This document shows, in pieces, positions 22,613 to 29,381 of a stretch of DNA of 52,402 nucleotides; position 1 is the first letter of the stretch; every line of letters starts with the position of its first letter. The translations under genes and the position numbers were made by a program. The notes beneath the pieces are model-generated. The model saw only the letters and a list, made by a program, of their open reading frames with translations. It was not told the origin of the DNA and ran no database searches. Source of the stretch: a virus; IMG/VR virus record IMGVR_UViG_3300034106_003179, positions 1 to 52,402 of that record, one strand, 5' to 3'.

Positions 22613-24018
22613 GCTACCGACTCCTTTCTCGGAGACAGGTTCTGCAGCACCGCCTCGACAACGCTTCGACGCTCCTTCAATGCCGCATAGACTTGCTGAT
22701 CGACCGTGCCGGGGGCGACGAGGTGGTAGTAGCGGATGCACCGCGTCTGCCCCGGTCGCCGCAGGCGGGCGAGCGATTGCTCGTAGTCGCCCAGCGAGTA
22801 GCCGAGCGAGTAGTAAATGGCATACGCTGCCCGCGTGAGGTCGATGCCGACACCACCCGATTGAATCTGCACGCCAAGAATCACGGCGTCGCCTGCCTGC
22901 CACCGCTCCAAGTCCTTCCGCTCGCCGCTGACTTCCGCATACTCGCGGCCCAACTCGCGGGCCGCTGCCTGCACGTCGTCGAGGTCGGAGCGGAACCGGC
23001 AGAACACGACGACCGGCTCCGTCACGGGAAGATCGGACAGACGATCCTCAAGCACGGCCCGCTTCGTCGGCATCCCGTCGATCAGCACCGTGCCTGCCTC
23101 GTCGGTGCGGGCGTAGCCGCTCGTCGCCTGTTGCAGCCGCAGCAGTTTGGTCAGTGCGTTCGCCGCCGTCACCGTCCCCGCCGAAATCTCGGCGGTCATT
23201 TCCTTCTCCAACTGGCGGTAGAACTTCATCGTCGCGGGCGACAACGGCACCGGGATCGTTTCATGGATCGCGTCGGGCAAGTCCAGCACCTCGTCGGCGG
23301 TGACCCGCCAGCAGTGGGCGTCGAGCTTCGCCGTCAGTTCGTCTTGGTTCCTCCACTTCCGTACCTTGCTCGGAAAGCGTGGATCGCACTCCGCGTACCT
23401 CGCCCGCATCCGCGTGAACGACGAGCCGAACACCTGCGGGTCGAGGAAGCGGAACTGCCCGTAGAGGTCGAGCGGCGAGTGCGGCATCGGCGTCCCAGTG
23501 AGGCACAGCCGCTTTGCGTGCTGGTGCCGCGTCGCCAGTTTCGCCAGCCAGCGGCTCGCCTTGCCGCCCGGCGATTTGATCCGGTGCGACTCATCCAAAA
23601 CGATAGCCGCCCACCGCACCGCCTCGACCGCCTTGCCCAACTCGCCACGCCACACGGCGTCGTAGTTCACGACGACGACGAGCGTCGTGTCGCCTGCCGT
23701 CGCCATCGCCTGCTGCAACCGTTCGGCCCGCTTCTTGGCTGGGCCTTCGTGAATCAGCACCGCTTTCATCTTCTTGCCCGATAGGCCGAGCGTGAGGATC
23801 GCGGTGAATGTTTTCCCAGTACCCATGTCCAGCCCGAACAGCGACGCGTGCCGCTCCCGTGCCCACTCCGCAGCCTCGGCTTGATGCTTCCACGCCTCGA
23901 ACGCTCCGAGCGAGGCACCGTCGACAACCTTCTCCCATGCGGGAGCAACGGCCTGCGGGCAGACGACAAGGATATGCGGTCGCATTTTCATGCGGTCGAA
24001 CGAATCGTGCCATGCCAT
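22609..24018 (-). CDS. SNF2-type helicase/ATPase (order of motifs unusual)
   Basis: 469 residues. Walker A is GLDMGTGKT (62-70), motif II IVLDESHRIKSPGGKASR, motif III LCLTGTPMPHSPLDLYGQFRFL, and motifs V-VI IQSGGVGIDLTRAAYAIYYS and QSLARLRRPGQT. ILVVCPQAVAPAWEKV (16-31), which resembles motif Ia, lies before Walker A instead of after it. ATG 24018 has AGGAGG upstream, so this order is translated. Probably remodels replication or recombination intermediates. Confidence 0.85.
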   Translation of the reverse strand: MAWHDSFDRMKMRPHILVVCPQAVAPAWEKVVDGASLGAFEAWKHQAEAAEWARERHASLFGLDMGTGKTFTAILTLGLSGKKMKAVLIHEGPAKKRAERLQQAMATAGDTTLVVVVNYDAVWRGELGKAVEAVRWAAIVLDESHRIKSPGGKASRWLAKLATRHQHAKRLCLTGTPMPHSPLDLYGQFRFLDPQVFGSSFTRMRARYAECDPRFPSKVRKWRNQDELTAKLDAHCWRVTADEVLDLPDAIHETIPVPLSPATMKFYRQLEKEMTAEISAGTVTAANALTKLLRLQQATSGYARTDEAGTVLIDGMPTKRAVLEDRLSDLPVTEPVVVFCRFRSDLDDVQAAARELGREYAEVSGERKDLERWQAGDAVILGVQIQSGGVGIDLTRAAYAIYYSLGYSLGDYEQSLARLRRPGQTRCIRYYHLVAPGTVDQQVYAALKERRSVVEAVLQNLSPRKESVA

Positions 24019-24019
24019 T

Positions 24020-24337
24020 TCAGTTGTCCTCCTGCTGCAAGAGGTCGGCTTCGATTGCCTCCCACCTCGCTTCGATCTGGTTGTCGGCCCACGTGTGTAC
24101 CTCGTCCAAGACGCCGAGCGTCACCGGGCGGGGCAGGCCGATGGCCGACGTGACTTCCTTGACCGTGATCTTGCGAACGTCCGCAGTCGGTGGCGTCGAG
24201 GGCCAGCCGTCGCCGTTGGCATCCCGCCAGCAACCGGGGTCGCCGGGGTCGAGGTCGTAGGTGATCTCGACTTCGACTTCGCAGCAGTTCAGCCGCAGGT
24301 CGTCGTTGTCGTCGGTGAGCGTGAGCGTGTGCGTCAT
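24020..24337 (-). CDS. Acidic hypothetical protein
   Basis: 105 residues. LRLNCCEVEVEITYDLDPGD then PGCWRDANGDGWPSTPP, and a helical C-terminus (HTWADNQIEARWEAIEADLL). The N-terminal beta pattern with DxDPGxP occurs in small phage proteins. ATG overlaps the previous stop. Function unknown. Confidence 0.5.
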   Translation of the reverse strand: MTHTLTLTDDNDDLRLNCCEVEVEITYDLDPGDPGCWRDANGDGWPSTPPTADVRKITVKEVTSAIGLPRPVTLGVLDEVHTWADNQIEARWEAIEADLLQQEDN

Positions 24338-24618
24338 GCCGTCACCTCGTTTCGCAGTTGCGTCCGCAGCCCGTCGATCTGCTCATGGATGCCGCGTGCG
24401 ATCTCGGCCAACGCCGTCGCCATCGCACGGTTGGCGTCGGCCCGCGTTTCGTGCCAGCCGTCCGTAACCTTCGACAACTGCTGTCCGCAGCGGACGAGCA
24501 GCTGACCGTCGGCCACGATGTCCGTCACCGTGCCCTCGTAGAGATACGTCACGATCCCACCCAGGTCGCTCACCATCGTGCCCACATAGGGGCGGTACAC
24601 CGTTTCACCTGCGTCCAT
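24334..24618 (-). CDS. Hypothetical protein
   Basis: 94 residues from ATG 24618 (AGGAG 8 nt upstream). YEGTVTDIVADGQLLVRCGQ suggests a small beta barrel, followed by a helical tail (ADANRAMATALAEIARGIHEQ). First gene after a terminator; no promoter could be picked out with confidence. Confidence 0.5.
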   Translation of the reverse strand: MDAGETVYRPYVGTMVSDLGGIVTYLYEGTVTDIVADGQLLVRCGQQLSKVTDGWHETRADANRAMATALAEIARGIHEQIDGLRTQLRNEVTA

Positions 24619-24645
24619 GACTACTGCTCCTGTGATTCCGTTCGT

Positions 24646-24698
24646 GAAAAAGAAAAGCCGGGGCGGGCGGGAGAACGGAGGGCCCGTCCCGCCCCGGC
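24646..24698 (-). terminator. Rho-independent terminator
   Basis: GCCGGGGCGGG pairs with CCCGCCCCGGC around a GC-rich internal part (24657-24698). On the minus strand the stem is followed by TTTTCTTTTT. It lies right after the DUF932 gene. Confidence 0.85.
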
Positions 24699-24715
24699 AC
24701 ACCGATGGCAGGCAA

Positions 24716-25603
24716 CTAGACCGCCATCGTCAGCGCGAGCCTTTCGGCCTGCGCTACTTTGCCGTCGTGCAACGCCCGCACGATCCGCTCCATCTCGGTC
24801 GGGCGACCGCGACGGATGCTGTCGTGCTGCACGTAGCCTTGGATCGCGTTGAACGCCTCCCAAGCCGACACGCGGAAGTCGGAGCCGATGGCCCCGCGGC
24901 CCGTGACCGTCCGCTCCGTGACCAACCGACGGAAGATTGCTTCCGTGCGGTTCTTGTGCATCGTGACCGACCGGCCCTCGTCGCTCTTGGGCTCGCCATA
25001 GATGGCGTTCAAGAACTCGACCATCCGCACTTCGCGGGACTGCATCTGCTGCACGACCGTCGTGAGGTTGCCCCAGCCAGCTTCCAGCGAGGCGAACGTA
25101 GCGATCAACTCATCCATCTGGAGTCGCAGGCTCGACGTGTGGCGAATCGCCACGTTCGTACCTTCGGCCATCCGCAGGATCATCATGTTCCGGCAGGCGT
25201 CGCGGTACATTCCGAGCGAAGCCCGAAACGCCTGCCCGCCGTAGCCCGCATCGATGACGACGCGGGGGAACACGTTGTCCTTCGTGCCGTACACCGCGAG
25301 CCGCCGTTCCTTCGTCGGCTGGATCGTGACGTAGTGGCCGTGGTCGAAGTGGCACTTCACGTCGGCCACCCCGTCGAACGCCACGCCCGCCGCCTCGACC
25401 AACGCCAGCACGTCGTCGGTCGTGTGCGGCGTGTAGCGGTCGCTGACCGAGCCGTAGCCCACGGCCTGCCCGTCGTCGCTCTTGAACAGCCCGTAGAACG
25501 GCGTCCGCATGTTCTCCGGCCCCCGCAGCGGGAACTTGTCGATGGAGAAGTTGAAGGCCGAGCGAACCTTGTCGGCCACGTTGCAAGTGATCATGTCGTT
25601 CAT
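24716..25603 (-). CDS. DUF932 phage/plasmid-like protein
   Basis: 295 residues. Family blocks: GLFKSDDGQAVGYGSVSDRY (the 'VSxRYxxxxxxxxl' motif), VTIQPTKERRLAV, a middle NMMILRMAEGTNVAIRHTSS, and a helical C-terminus. DUF932 proteins are frequent in phages and plasmids, where they are transcribed early; the biochemical role is not established. An isolated unit: 76-nt leader and strong terminator on either side. Confidence 0.8.
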   Translation of the reverse strand: MNDMITCNVADKVRSAFNFSIDKFPLRGPENMRTPFYGLFKSDDGQAVGYGSVSDRYTPHTTDDVLALVEAAGVAFDGVADVKCHFDHGHYVTIQPTKERRLAVYGTKDNVFPRVVIDAGYGGQAFRASLGMYRDACRNMMILRMAEGTNVAIRHTSSLRLQMDELIATFASLEAGWGNLTTVVQQMQSREVRMVEFLNAIYGEPKSDEGRSVTMHKNRTEAIFRRLVTERTVTGRGAIGSDFRVSAWEAFNAIQGYVQHDSIRRGRPTEMERIVRALHDGKVAQAERLALTMAV

Positions 25604-25679
25604 CGTGAAATCCTCCGTAGTTATGAAACCTAAACAATCAGTCCAGCGGCACGGCCAACGCGGCCGGGTCGCAAGTCGG

Positions 25680-25883
25680 TCAGCCGATCACGATCTCCTC
25701 GACCGCCAGCCCCTCTTGCTCGCGGATCACGCGGCAGAGGTTTTCGATCAGCGTGAGCGTGGCATCCACGTTGGCGGGGTTGTCGCCCACCTTCGTCGTG
25801 AGCCGCGTCCGCATGTCGTCGCGGCCGAGGTAGTTGATCGCGTCCTTGATCTTCTTGAAGTCCATTTTGCTGGCAGGGGTCAT
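25680..25883 (-). CDS. Small hypothetical early protein
   Basis: 67 residues, helix-rich: DFKKIKDAINYLGRDDMRT then LIENLCRVIREQEG. ACGGAG precedes ATG 25883. Its 5' untranslated spacer carries the GATTGTTCGG motif. Function unknown. Confidence 0.5.
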   Translation of the reverse strand: MTPASKMDFKKIKDAINYLGRDDMRTRLTTKVGDNPANVDATLTLIENLCRVIREQEGLAVEEIVIG

Positions 25884-25928
25884 CGTCGTGTCTCCGTTGT
25901 GGGGGTGTTGGGGAGTCCGAACAATCAG

Positions 25929-26144
25929 TCAGGTGGCAACCGCAACGCGGCTGACTCCGTTGGCCTTGGCGACCTGGATCGCCCACCGCTTCGCCTCGGC
26001 ATACTTCATGTCGCCTGGGGCAAACACGACCGACTCATCCGCGGTGCCGTCGGCCATGTCCTTCTGAAACCGGAAGGCCCAGTAGCCCTTCCCACGCGGC
26101 TTGCGTCCGTGGGTGAATTCGTAGTTGCTGGTGTTGATGGTCAT
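25929..26144 (-). CDS. Small early protein
   Basis: 71 residues: NYEFTHGRKPRGKGYWAFRF, then KYAEAKRWAIQVAKANG. The 'GxGxWxF' and 'EAKxxA' pattern recurs in small phage proteins and has no known function. It is the first gene downstream of the promoter at 26198-26225. Confidence 0.6.
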   Translation of the reverse strand: MTINTSNYEFTHGRKPRGKGYWAFRFQKDMADGTADESVVFAPGDMKYAEAKRWAIQVAKANGVSRVAVAT

Positions 26145-26171
26145 CGCCGTATCTCCGTTTCGTTGTCCTGT

Positions 26172-26187
26172 CGCGGTGTCCGCCGCG
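26172..26187 (-). promoter_or_regulatory. Shared inverted repeat (operator candidate), copy 1
   Basis: CGCGGTGTCCGCCGCG, identical to 28412-28427, at the same place just downstream of the -10 box of a near-consensus promoter. The arms CGCGG/CCGCG make it an operator or a 5'-leader hairpin. Confidence 0.65.
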
Positions 26188-26197
26188 TCATGCCCTC

Positions 26198-26225
26198 ATT
26201 ATACCTATCGTCCTCTGTGCGTCAA
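26198..26225 (-). promoter_or_regulatory. Sigma70-type promoter P1
   Basis: Minus strand: TTGACG, 16-bp spacer, TATAAT, with an A/T tract upstream (AAAAATATTTTTT) that looks like an UP element. Closely related in sequence to P2 at 28439-28467 (shared CCTATTGAC(G/A)CAC). It should drive the small early gene and DUF932 region. Confidence 0.85.
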
Positions 26226-26269
26226 TAGGGTTAGAAAAAATATTTTTACCCCTGTTTTCCCCGGTGTTT

Positions 26270-26509
26270 TCACCGGATCACCCCCAGCCCCGCGTCCGCG
26301 AGGTCGAGGACGGCCCGCCCGAAGGCCCGCAGCCGCCCCGGCGGCAAGGCCGGGGCAGGCTGCGAGACCGGCAGGGTTGCCATCGGCTGCATTGCCTGCC
26401 GGTGAGCGGTGTCGATGGCGGCGAGTTGAAGCCGCGTTTCAATGATGAGCGAGGATGCAACTGCCATCACGGCGATGAAGCACCCGGTGCGGAGAAGGTC
26501 GCGGATCAT
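26270..26509 (-). CDS. Small membrane-anchored early protein
   Basis: 79 residues. Residues about 9-24 (GCFIAVMAVASSLIIE) are a membrane helix, followed by a proline-rich linker (LPVSQPAPALPPGRL). Start overlaps the preceding stop (ATGA). Last gene before promoter P1. Function unknown. Confidence 0.5.
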   Translation of the reverse strand: MIRDLLRTGCFIAVMAVASSLIIETRLQLAAIDTAHRQAMQPMATLPVSQPAPALPPGRLRAFGRAVLDLADAGLGVIR

Positions 26510-26685
26510 GCTTCGCACCCTTCCCAATGCTTGACCAGCTCCGCGGCCCTCTTGCGTGTGCCGTACACGCCGACGAGCCACTGGTACCCGGTCGCCTCGT
26601 TGCTGCTCCAGATTTCAAACCATCGCTCGCCGGGGCGGCGAGGGTCGAGCGTCTCGACGATGCGGTACGTCACGACGTGCGTCAT
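26506..26685 (-). CDS. 59-residue hypothetical protein
   Basis: Sits exactly between two genes with ATGA overlaps on both sides. Reads MTHVVTYRIVETLDPRRPGE, then RWFEIWSSNEATGYQWLVG and YGTRKRAAELVKHWEG. Aromatic-rich beta start and helical end suggest a small alpha/beta fold. No family known. Confidence 0.65.
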   Translation of the reverse strand: MTHVVTYRIVETLDPRRPGERWFEIWSSNEATGYQWLVGVYGTRKRAAELVKHWEGCEA

Positions 26686-27182
26686 GCCGCGGCCTCCTCA
26701 TGCGTCGGCCAGAAGTACGGGAGGTCGGCCGTCTCCCGCCATCCGAACTGACCGTAGTGCTTGGCATCCTTGCGAAGCAAGTTGCTGCGATGCGATGCGT
26801 GCAGCCGGTCGTAGCCGAGCCAGTTGGGCTGCGTGAACGCTGGCAGCCCGTCAGCGTACTTGACCCACAAGGCCATCTCGTAGCGAGCGAGATCGTCCAT
26901 CGTTTTGCGAAACTGATCCCGCAGCGTGTCCTTGAATCCGCGTTGCCGCCACGCCACGCACATGATCTCGGCGTACTCGGCCAGAGCAAGCTCGTGGCCT
27001 CGCCACATACGGACGGCGGGATGGTTCCGCCACCGCGATGCCGGATTGCCGCGATGCTCGCCAACGTCCACGCCGAGCGTGAGCAGAATCTGCTTGCACT
27101 CGACGCGCTGCTTGCCGAGCCGCCGATTATCAAGGCACCGGGCCGAGGCCCAGATGTTGGGGTAGGGCAGGAAGGTCTGCAT
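26682..27182 (-). CDS. MSMEG_6728/pyrimidine-dimer-glycosylase-like protein
   Basis: 166 residues from the second of two adjacent ATGs (27182), which fits the AAGGAG spacing better. MQTFLPYPNIWASARCLDNR, RLGKQRVECKQIL, NHPAVRMWRGHELALAEYA, and the end SNLLRKDAKHYGQFGWRE then LPYFWP match the family (DUF6994-type naming varies) related to T4 endonuclease V-like dimer glycosylases. DNA repair is the family guess, not shown here. Confidence 0.7.
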   Translation of the reverse strand: MQTFLPYPNIWASARCLDNRRLGKQRVECKQILLTLGVDVGEHRGNPASRWRNHPAVRMWRGHELALAEYAEIMCVAWRQRGFKDTLRDQFRKTMDDLARYEMALWVKYADGLPAFTQPNWLGYDRLHASHRSNLLRKDAKHYGQFGWRETADLPYFWPTHEEAAA

Positions 27183-27424
27183 CATGCGTCTCCTTCGATC
27201 TTCTTGAGGATGGCCCTCGCCGCGGCAACGCTCCGCAGCGGAGCTTCGCCGAGCGGCACCGACTCAAGCCACTCAACGCAGTCGCGCAGAGCAGCCGTCA
27301 GTTCCGGCACCGCGGCCCAGGCTTTTGCGTGGCGTGGCAAGTCAGCCGACCCGATGACATTCACGCCGTCAATCACGTCGTAGCGACCATCTGCTTCGTT
27401 GAACTCGTATCGGTAGCCGCTCAT
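27182..27424 (-). CDS. Small early hypothetical protein
   Basis: 80 residues: MSGYRYEFNEADGRYDVIDG, then a helical ELTAALRDCVEWLESV and RSVAAARAILKKIEG. The C-terminal half resembles that of the HTPGPW-type protein upstream ('LLxAL..C...L......A'). Coupled by ATGA overlap. Confidence 0.6.
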   Translation of the reverse strand: MSGYRYEFNEADGRYDVIDGVNVIGSADLPRHAKAWAAVPELTAALRDCVEWLESVPLGEAPLRSVAAARAILKKIEGDA

Positions 27425-27729
27425 GACTGCACCGCCTTTCGTATTGCCTCGTCAGCCATCTTCACGGCCGCAAAGTCTGCCTCGTCGAGCGACCCCGTAT
27501 CCACCCACGCTGCTAACTGCTCGCGGCACGCGATGAGTGCGGTCAGGAGTTCCGGTGCGGCTGCGATCAGCCGCCCGTTGGCCCGGCCTTCCTCAACCGA
27601 GCCGTACCACTCCGAGTCTGACCAAGGGCCAGTGACGCGGGCGAGCGTCACGAATGAGGTCGGGCCTTCCATCGGCCAGACTTCCGCGCCGTCCTCCGTT
27701 CCCCACGGGCCGGGTGTGTGGCTGCTCAT
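27421..27729 (-). CDS. HTPGPW-family early protein
   Basis: 102 residues starting MSSHTPGPWGTEDGAEVW, then NGRLIAAAPELLTALIACRE, the two conserved blocks of this very common phage family. Function unknown. ATG overlaps the previous stop. Confidence 0.8.
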   Translation of the reverse strand: MSSHTPGPWGTEDGAEVWPMEGPTSFVTLARVTGPWSDSEWYGSVEEGRANGRLIAAAPELLTALIACREQLAAWVDTGSLDEADFAAVKMADEAIRKAVQS

Positions 27730-28049
27730 GACTGCACCGCCTTCCCGGTTCCGTTGCATCCGCCGCACGCGCGGTACCGGTACCCGTTGCGGCGGTACCC
27801 GTCTTCCTCACGCCAGCCCGTTCCGTTGCATTGAAAGCAGAACCCGTTTACCTCGTAGAAGTCCTTGAGTTCGCTCGGCAACCCAGCCTCGTACCGGGCC
27901 TTTCGCCACGCCTTGATCGTCGGGATGTCCCGGCTCGACACCGGGGTGGCCGCGAGCTGCTGAAAGTTCTGGAAGTGCTGATCCAGTGGAACGAATGGCA
28001 GCACCGCCCTCGCCACTCCGTCATCGCCCACGTACCTGTTTCCGTCCAT
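27726..28049 (-). CDS. Small protein with DnaJ-type zinc motif
   Basis: 107 residues from ATG 28049 (GGAGG 8 nt upstream). The C-terminal end has CFQCNGTGWREEDG and CGGCNGTGK, a paired CxxCxGxG zinc motif without a J-domain. N-terminal VPLDQHFQNFQQLAATPVSS and a helical KAWRKARYEAGL. Possibly a nucleic-acid or protein-binding adaptor. Confidence 0.65.
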   Translation of the reverse strand: MDGNRYVGDDGVARAVLPFVPLDQHFQNFQQLAATPVSSRDIPTIKAWRKARYEAGLPSELKDFYEVNGFCFQCNGTGWREEDGYRRNGYRYRACGGCNGTGKAVQS

Positions 28050-28082
28050 CGTCCCGTCCTCCGTTGAAGTCCTACCGTCCCG

Positions 28083-28111
28083 CCCGTGCTGCGGAACGCC
28101 CGCAGCACGGG
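28083..28111. other. Intercistronic hairpin
   Basis: CCCGTGCTGCGG / CCGCAGCACGGG, perfect 12-bp stem with a 5-nt loop, between two early genes and just after the GATTGTTCGG motif. No U-tract; it may be an mRNA stability element or weak attenuator. Confidence 0.5.
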
Positions 28112-28125
28112 TATCCGAACAATCG

Positions 28126-28386
28126 TCAGATGCGAACCGCTTGCGGCTCGCGAGTAGCGGTTGCTGTTGAGTCGCAATCAACCGACTCCAGCACGGCCGC
28201 CAGCGTGTCGAGGATGTCGTTGATTCTCGGCAGAACGTCCGTCTCGGCGTTCACCATGTTCGACCGCGAGCCGTCGGCGTAGGGGGCTGCCATCTTCCGC
28301 AGGATCGCCGACCGCATGTATTTGAGGTCGATGCTGGCGTCGAGGATTCCGTTTCGCAGCGTGTTGCGTTGCTCGTAAAGTTTCAT
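28126..28386 (-). CDS. First early protein after promoter P2
   Basis: 86 residues, helical: MKLYEQRNTLRNGILDASID, then LKYMRSAILRKMAAPY and RINDILDTLAAVLESVD. GGAG lies 8 nt before ATG 28386. No family recognised. Confidence 0.55.
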   Translation of the reverse strand: MKLYEQRNTLRNGILDASIDLKYMRSAILRKMAAPYADGSRSNMVNAETDVLPRINDILDTLAAVLESVDCDSTATATREPQAVRI

Positions 28387-28411
28387 CGTTCGTTCTCCGT
28401 TGTTGGCGTCT

Positions 28412-28427
28412 CGCGGTGTCCGCCGCG
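28412..28427 (-). promoter_or_regulatory. Shared inverted repeat (operator candidate), copy 2
   Basis: CGCGGTGTCCGCCGCG, identical to 26172-26187, about 11 nt downstream of the -10 box of P2, in the 5' untranslated region. Confidence 0.65.
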
Positions 28428-28438
28428 TTGACCCCTGC

Positions 28439-28467
28439 ATTATACCGTATCGGCAAAAGTGTGTCAA
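28439..28467 (-). promoter_or_regulatory. Consensus sigma70 promoter P2
   Basis: Minus strand: TTGACA, 17-bp spacer, TATAAT, a perfect consensus, with an A-rich stretch (AAAAAGAAAAATTCC) upstream. Likely main early promoter. Confidence 0.92.
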
Positions 28468-28600
28468 TAGGTTTACGGAATTTTTCTTTTTGGCTGTTTT
28501 GCCGGGGGAAACAGGGGATGCCCCCTTTATATATGCCCCCTCTGGCCGCTTCGGGGGGGTCAAAAAGCGCACGTTCCCCCGGCGGCTCCAGAAAAAGGTC

Positions 28601-28732
28601 GGCAAAAACGGTTTTCGCGGCAGTTTTGCCGGGTCGTCAAACCGTTACGCCGTAACGTGTTAGCGTCGCTTGCCGGGAAAACGGGCTGCCGCAAAGCGTT
28701 TTTGGCCCTGTGTGAATTCCCTATATACCTAG
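28601..28732. repeat. Intergenic repeat element, copy 2
   Basis: GGCAAAAAC (28601) and TGCCGGGAAAACG (28671), 70 bp apart as in copy 1, ending at the TAG of the HTH gene. It contains the near-perfect palindrome CGTTACGCCGTAACG (28643-28657), absent from copy 1. It lies in the 342-nt gene-free interval (28387-28728), which otherwise holds P2 and two ATGCCCCCT repeats (about 28517-28543). Confidence 0.6.
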
Positions 28733-28965
28733 GCGGGCGTTTTCCGTTTGCCCCGCGTGGCGATCCAATCGGGGTTGCCGCTCGTCTCATGAATGAACGG
28801 CTGCAACGCCTTCAAGTCGGCGGGAGCCAGAGCCGCGAGCCGCCCGTTGACGAAATGGATGCCGACGTTCGCCCGCTTCGCCGCGCGACTGATCGTCTTG
28901 GCCGAGCAGCCGAGCTTTGCCGCGGCCTGCCGTGTGGAATAGTAGCCCATACGCTTCGTCTCCAT
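28729..28965 (-). CDS. HTH DNA-binding protein
   Basis: 78 residues from ATG 28965 (AAGGAG 6 nt upstream). YYSTRQAAAKLGCSAKTISR is a helix-turn-helix of the excisionase/MerR-like kind, followed by GIHFVNGRLAALAPADLKAL. Lies between the excisionase and promoter P2, so it may control the lysogeny switch. Alternative: second excisionase. Confidence 0.7.
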   Translation of the reverse strand: METKRMGYYSTRQAAAKLGCSAKTISRAAKRANVGIHFVNGRLAALAPADLKALQPFIHETSGNPDWIATRGKRKTPA

Positions 28966-29015
28966 GCCGTTCTCCTTCATTGGTAGCAGTGCGGCCCATA
29001 GAAAGCAAGTAGGGG

Positions 29016-29237
29016 TCAGCCGAGTTTCGACCGCTTGCGTCCCGAGAGAGTGGGATCGCGGTGCAAGTAGTCGCGGAGGTTCTTCTCGACGCTCTTTTTG
29101 CTGACGGCCCACGCTCGGCCGCTCAATCGGAACCCTTCAAGCGTTCCAGCCTGCACCATCTTTATGACCCAAACGTCCGTGCAGCCAAGCATTTGCGCTG
29201 CAACCGGCACAGAAATCCATTCGGGGGGTCGTTGCAT
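29016..29237 (-). CDS. Excisionase-like HTH protein
   Basis: 73 residues. EWISVPVAAQMLGCTDVWVI then KMVQAGTLEGFRLSGRAWAV is the HTH_17 / excisionase layout. Divergent from the integrase across 144 bp that hold the candidate attP. The basic C-terminus (GRKRSKLG) fits DNA binding. Directionality factor for excision is the likely role. Confidence 0.75.
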   Translation of the reverse strand: MQRPPEWISVPVAAQMLGCTDVWVIKMVQAGTLEGFRLSGRAWAVSKKSVEKNLRDYLHRDPTLSGRKRSKLG

Positions 29238-29253
29238 TGTTTCGGCTCCTCAA

Positions 29254-29301
29254 GTATTCCGGGATACGACCCCGGCCGTCCTTGCGGACAGCCGGGGGTC
29301 G
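29254..29301. promoter_or_regulatory. Inverted repeats in the int-xis intergenic region
   Basis: GTATTCCGGGATAC (29254-29267, near-palindrome) adjoins a longer hairpin CGACCCCGGC...GCCGGGGGTCG (29267-29301) with an inner GTCC/GGAC stem. Either could be an operator or an arm-type site for integrase or excisionase. Confidence 0.5.
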
Positions 29302-29303
29302 AA

Positions 29304-29320
29304 TGGCGGGGACGGGATTC
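29304..29320 (-). other. Candidate attP core (tRNA 3'-end-like)
   Basis: The minus strand reads GAATCCCGTCCCCGCCA, which looks like the end of a T-arm plus acceptor strand of a tRNA (CCCCGCC + A73). Integrases of this family commonly target tRNA 3' ends, and this block lies 62 bp upstream of the integrase gene. No full tRNA is here. Inference only. Confidence 0.35.
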
Positions 29321-29381
29321 CGCGCTAGAGGGAGTTGCACCGCAGGAGGCATGACCTACATACGAGCGGAGGACTACAACC

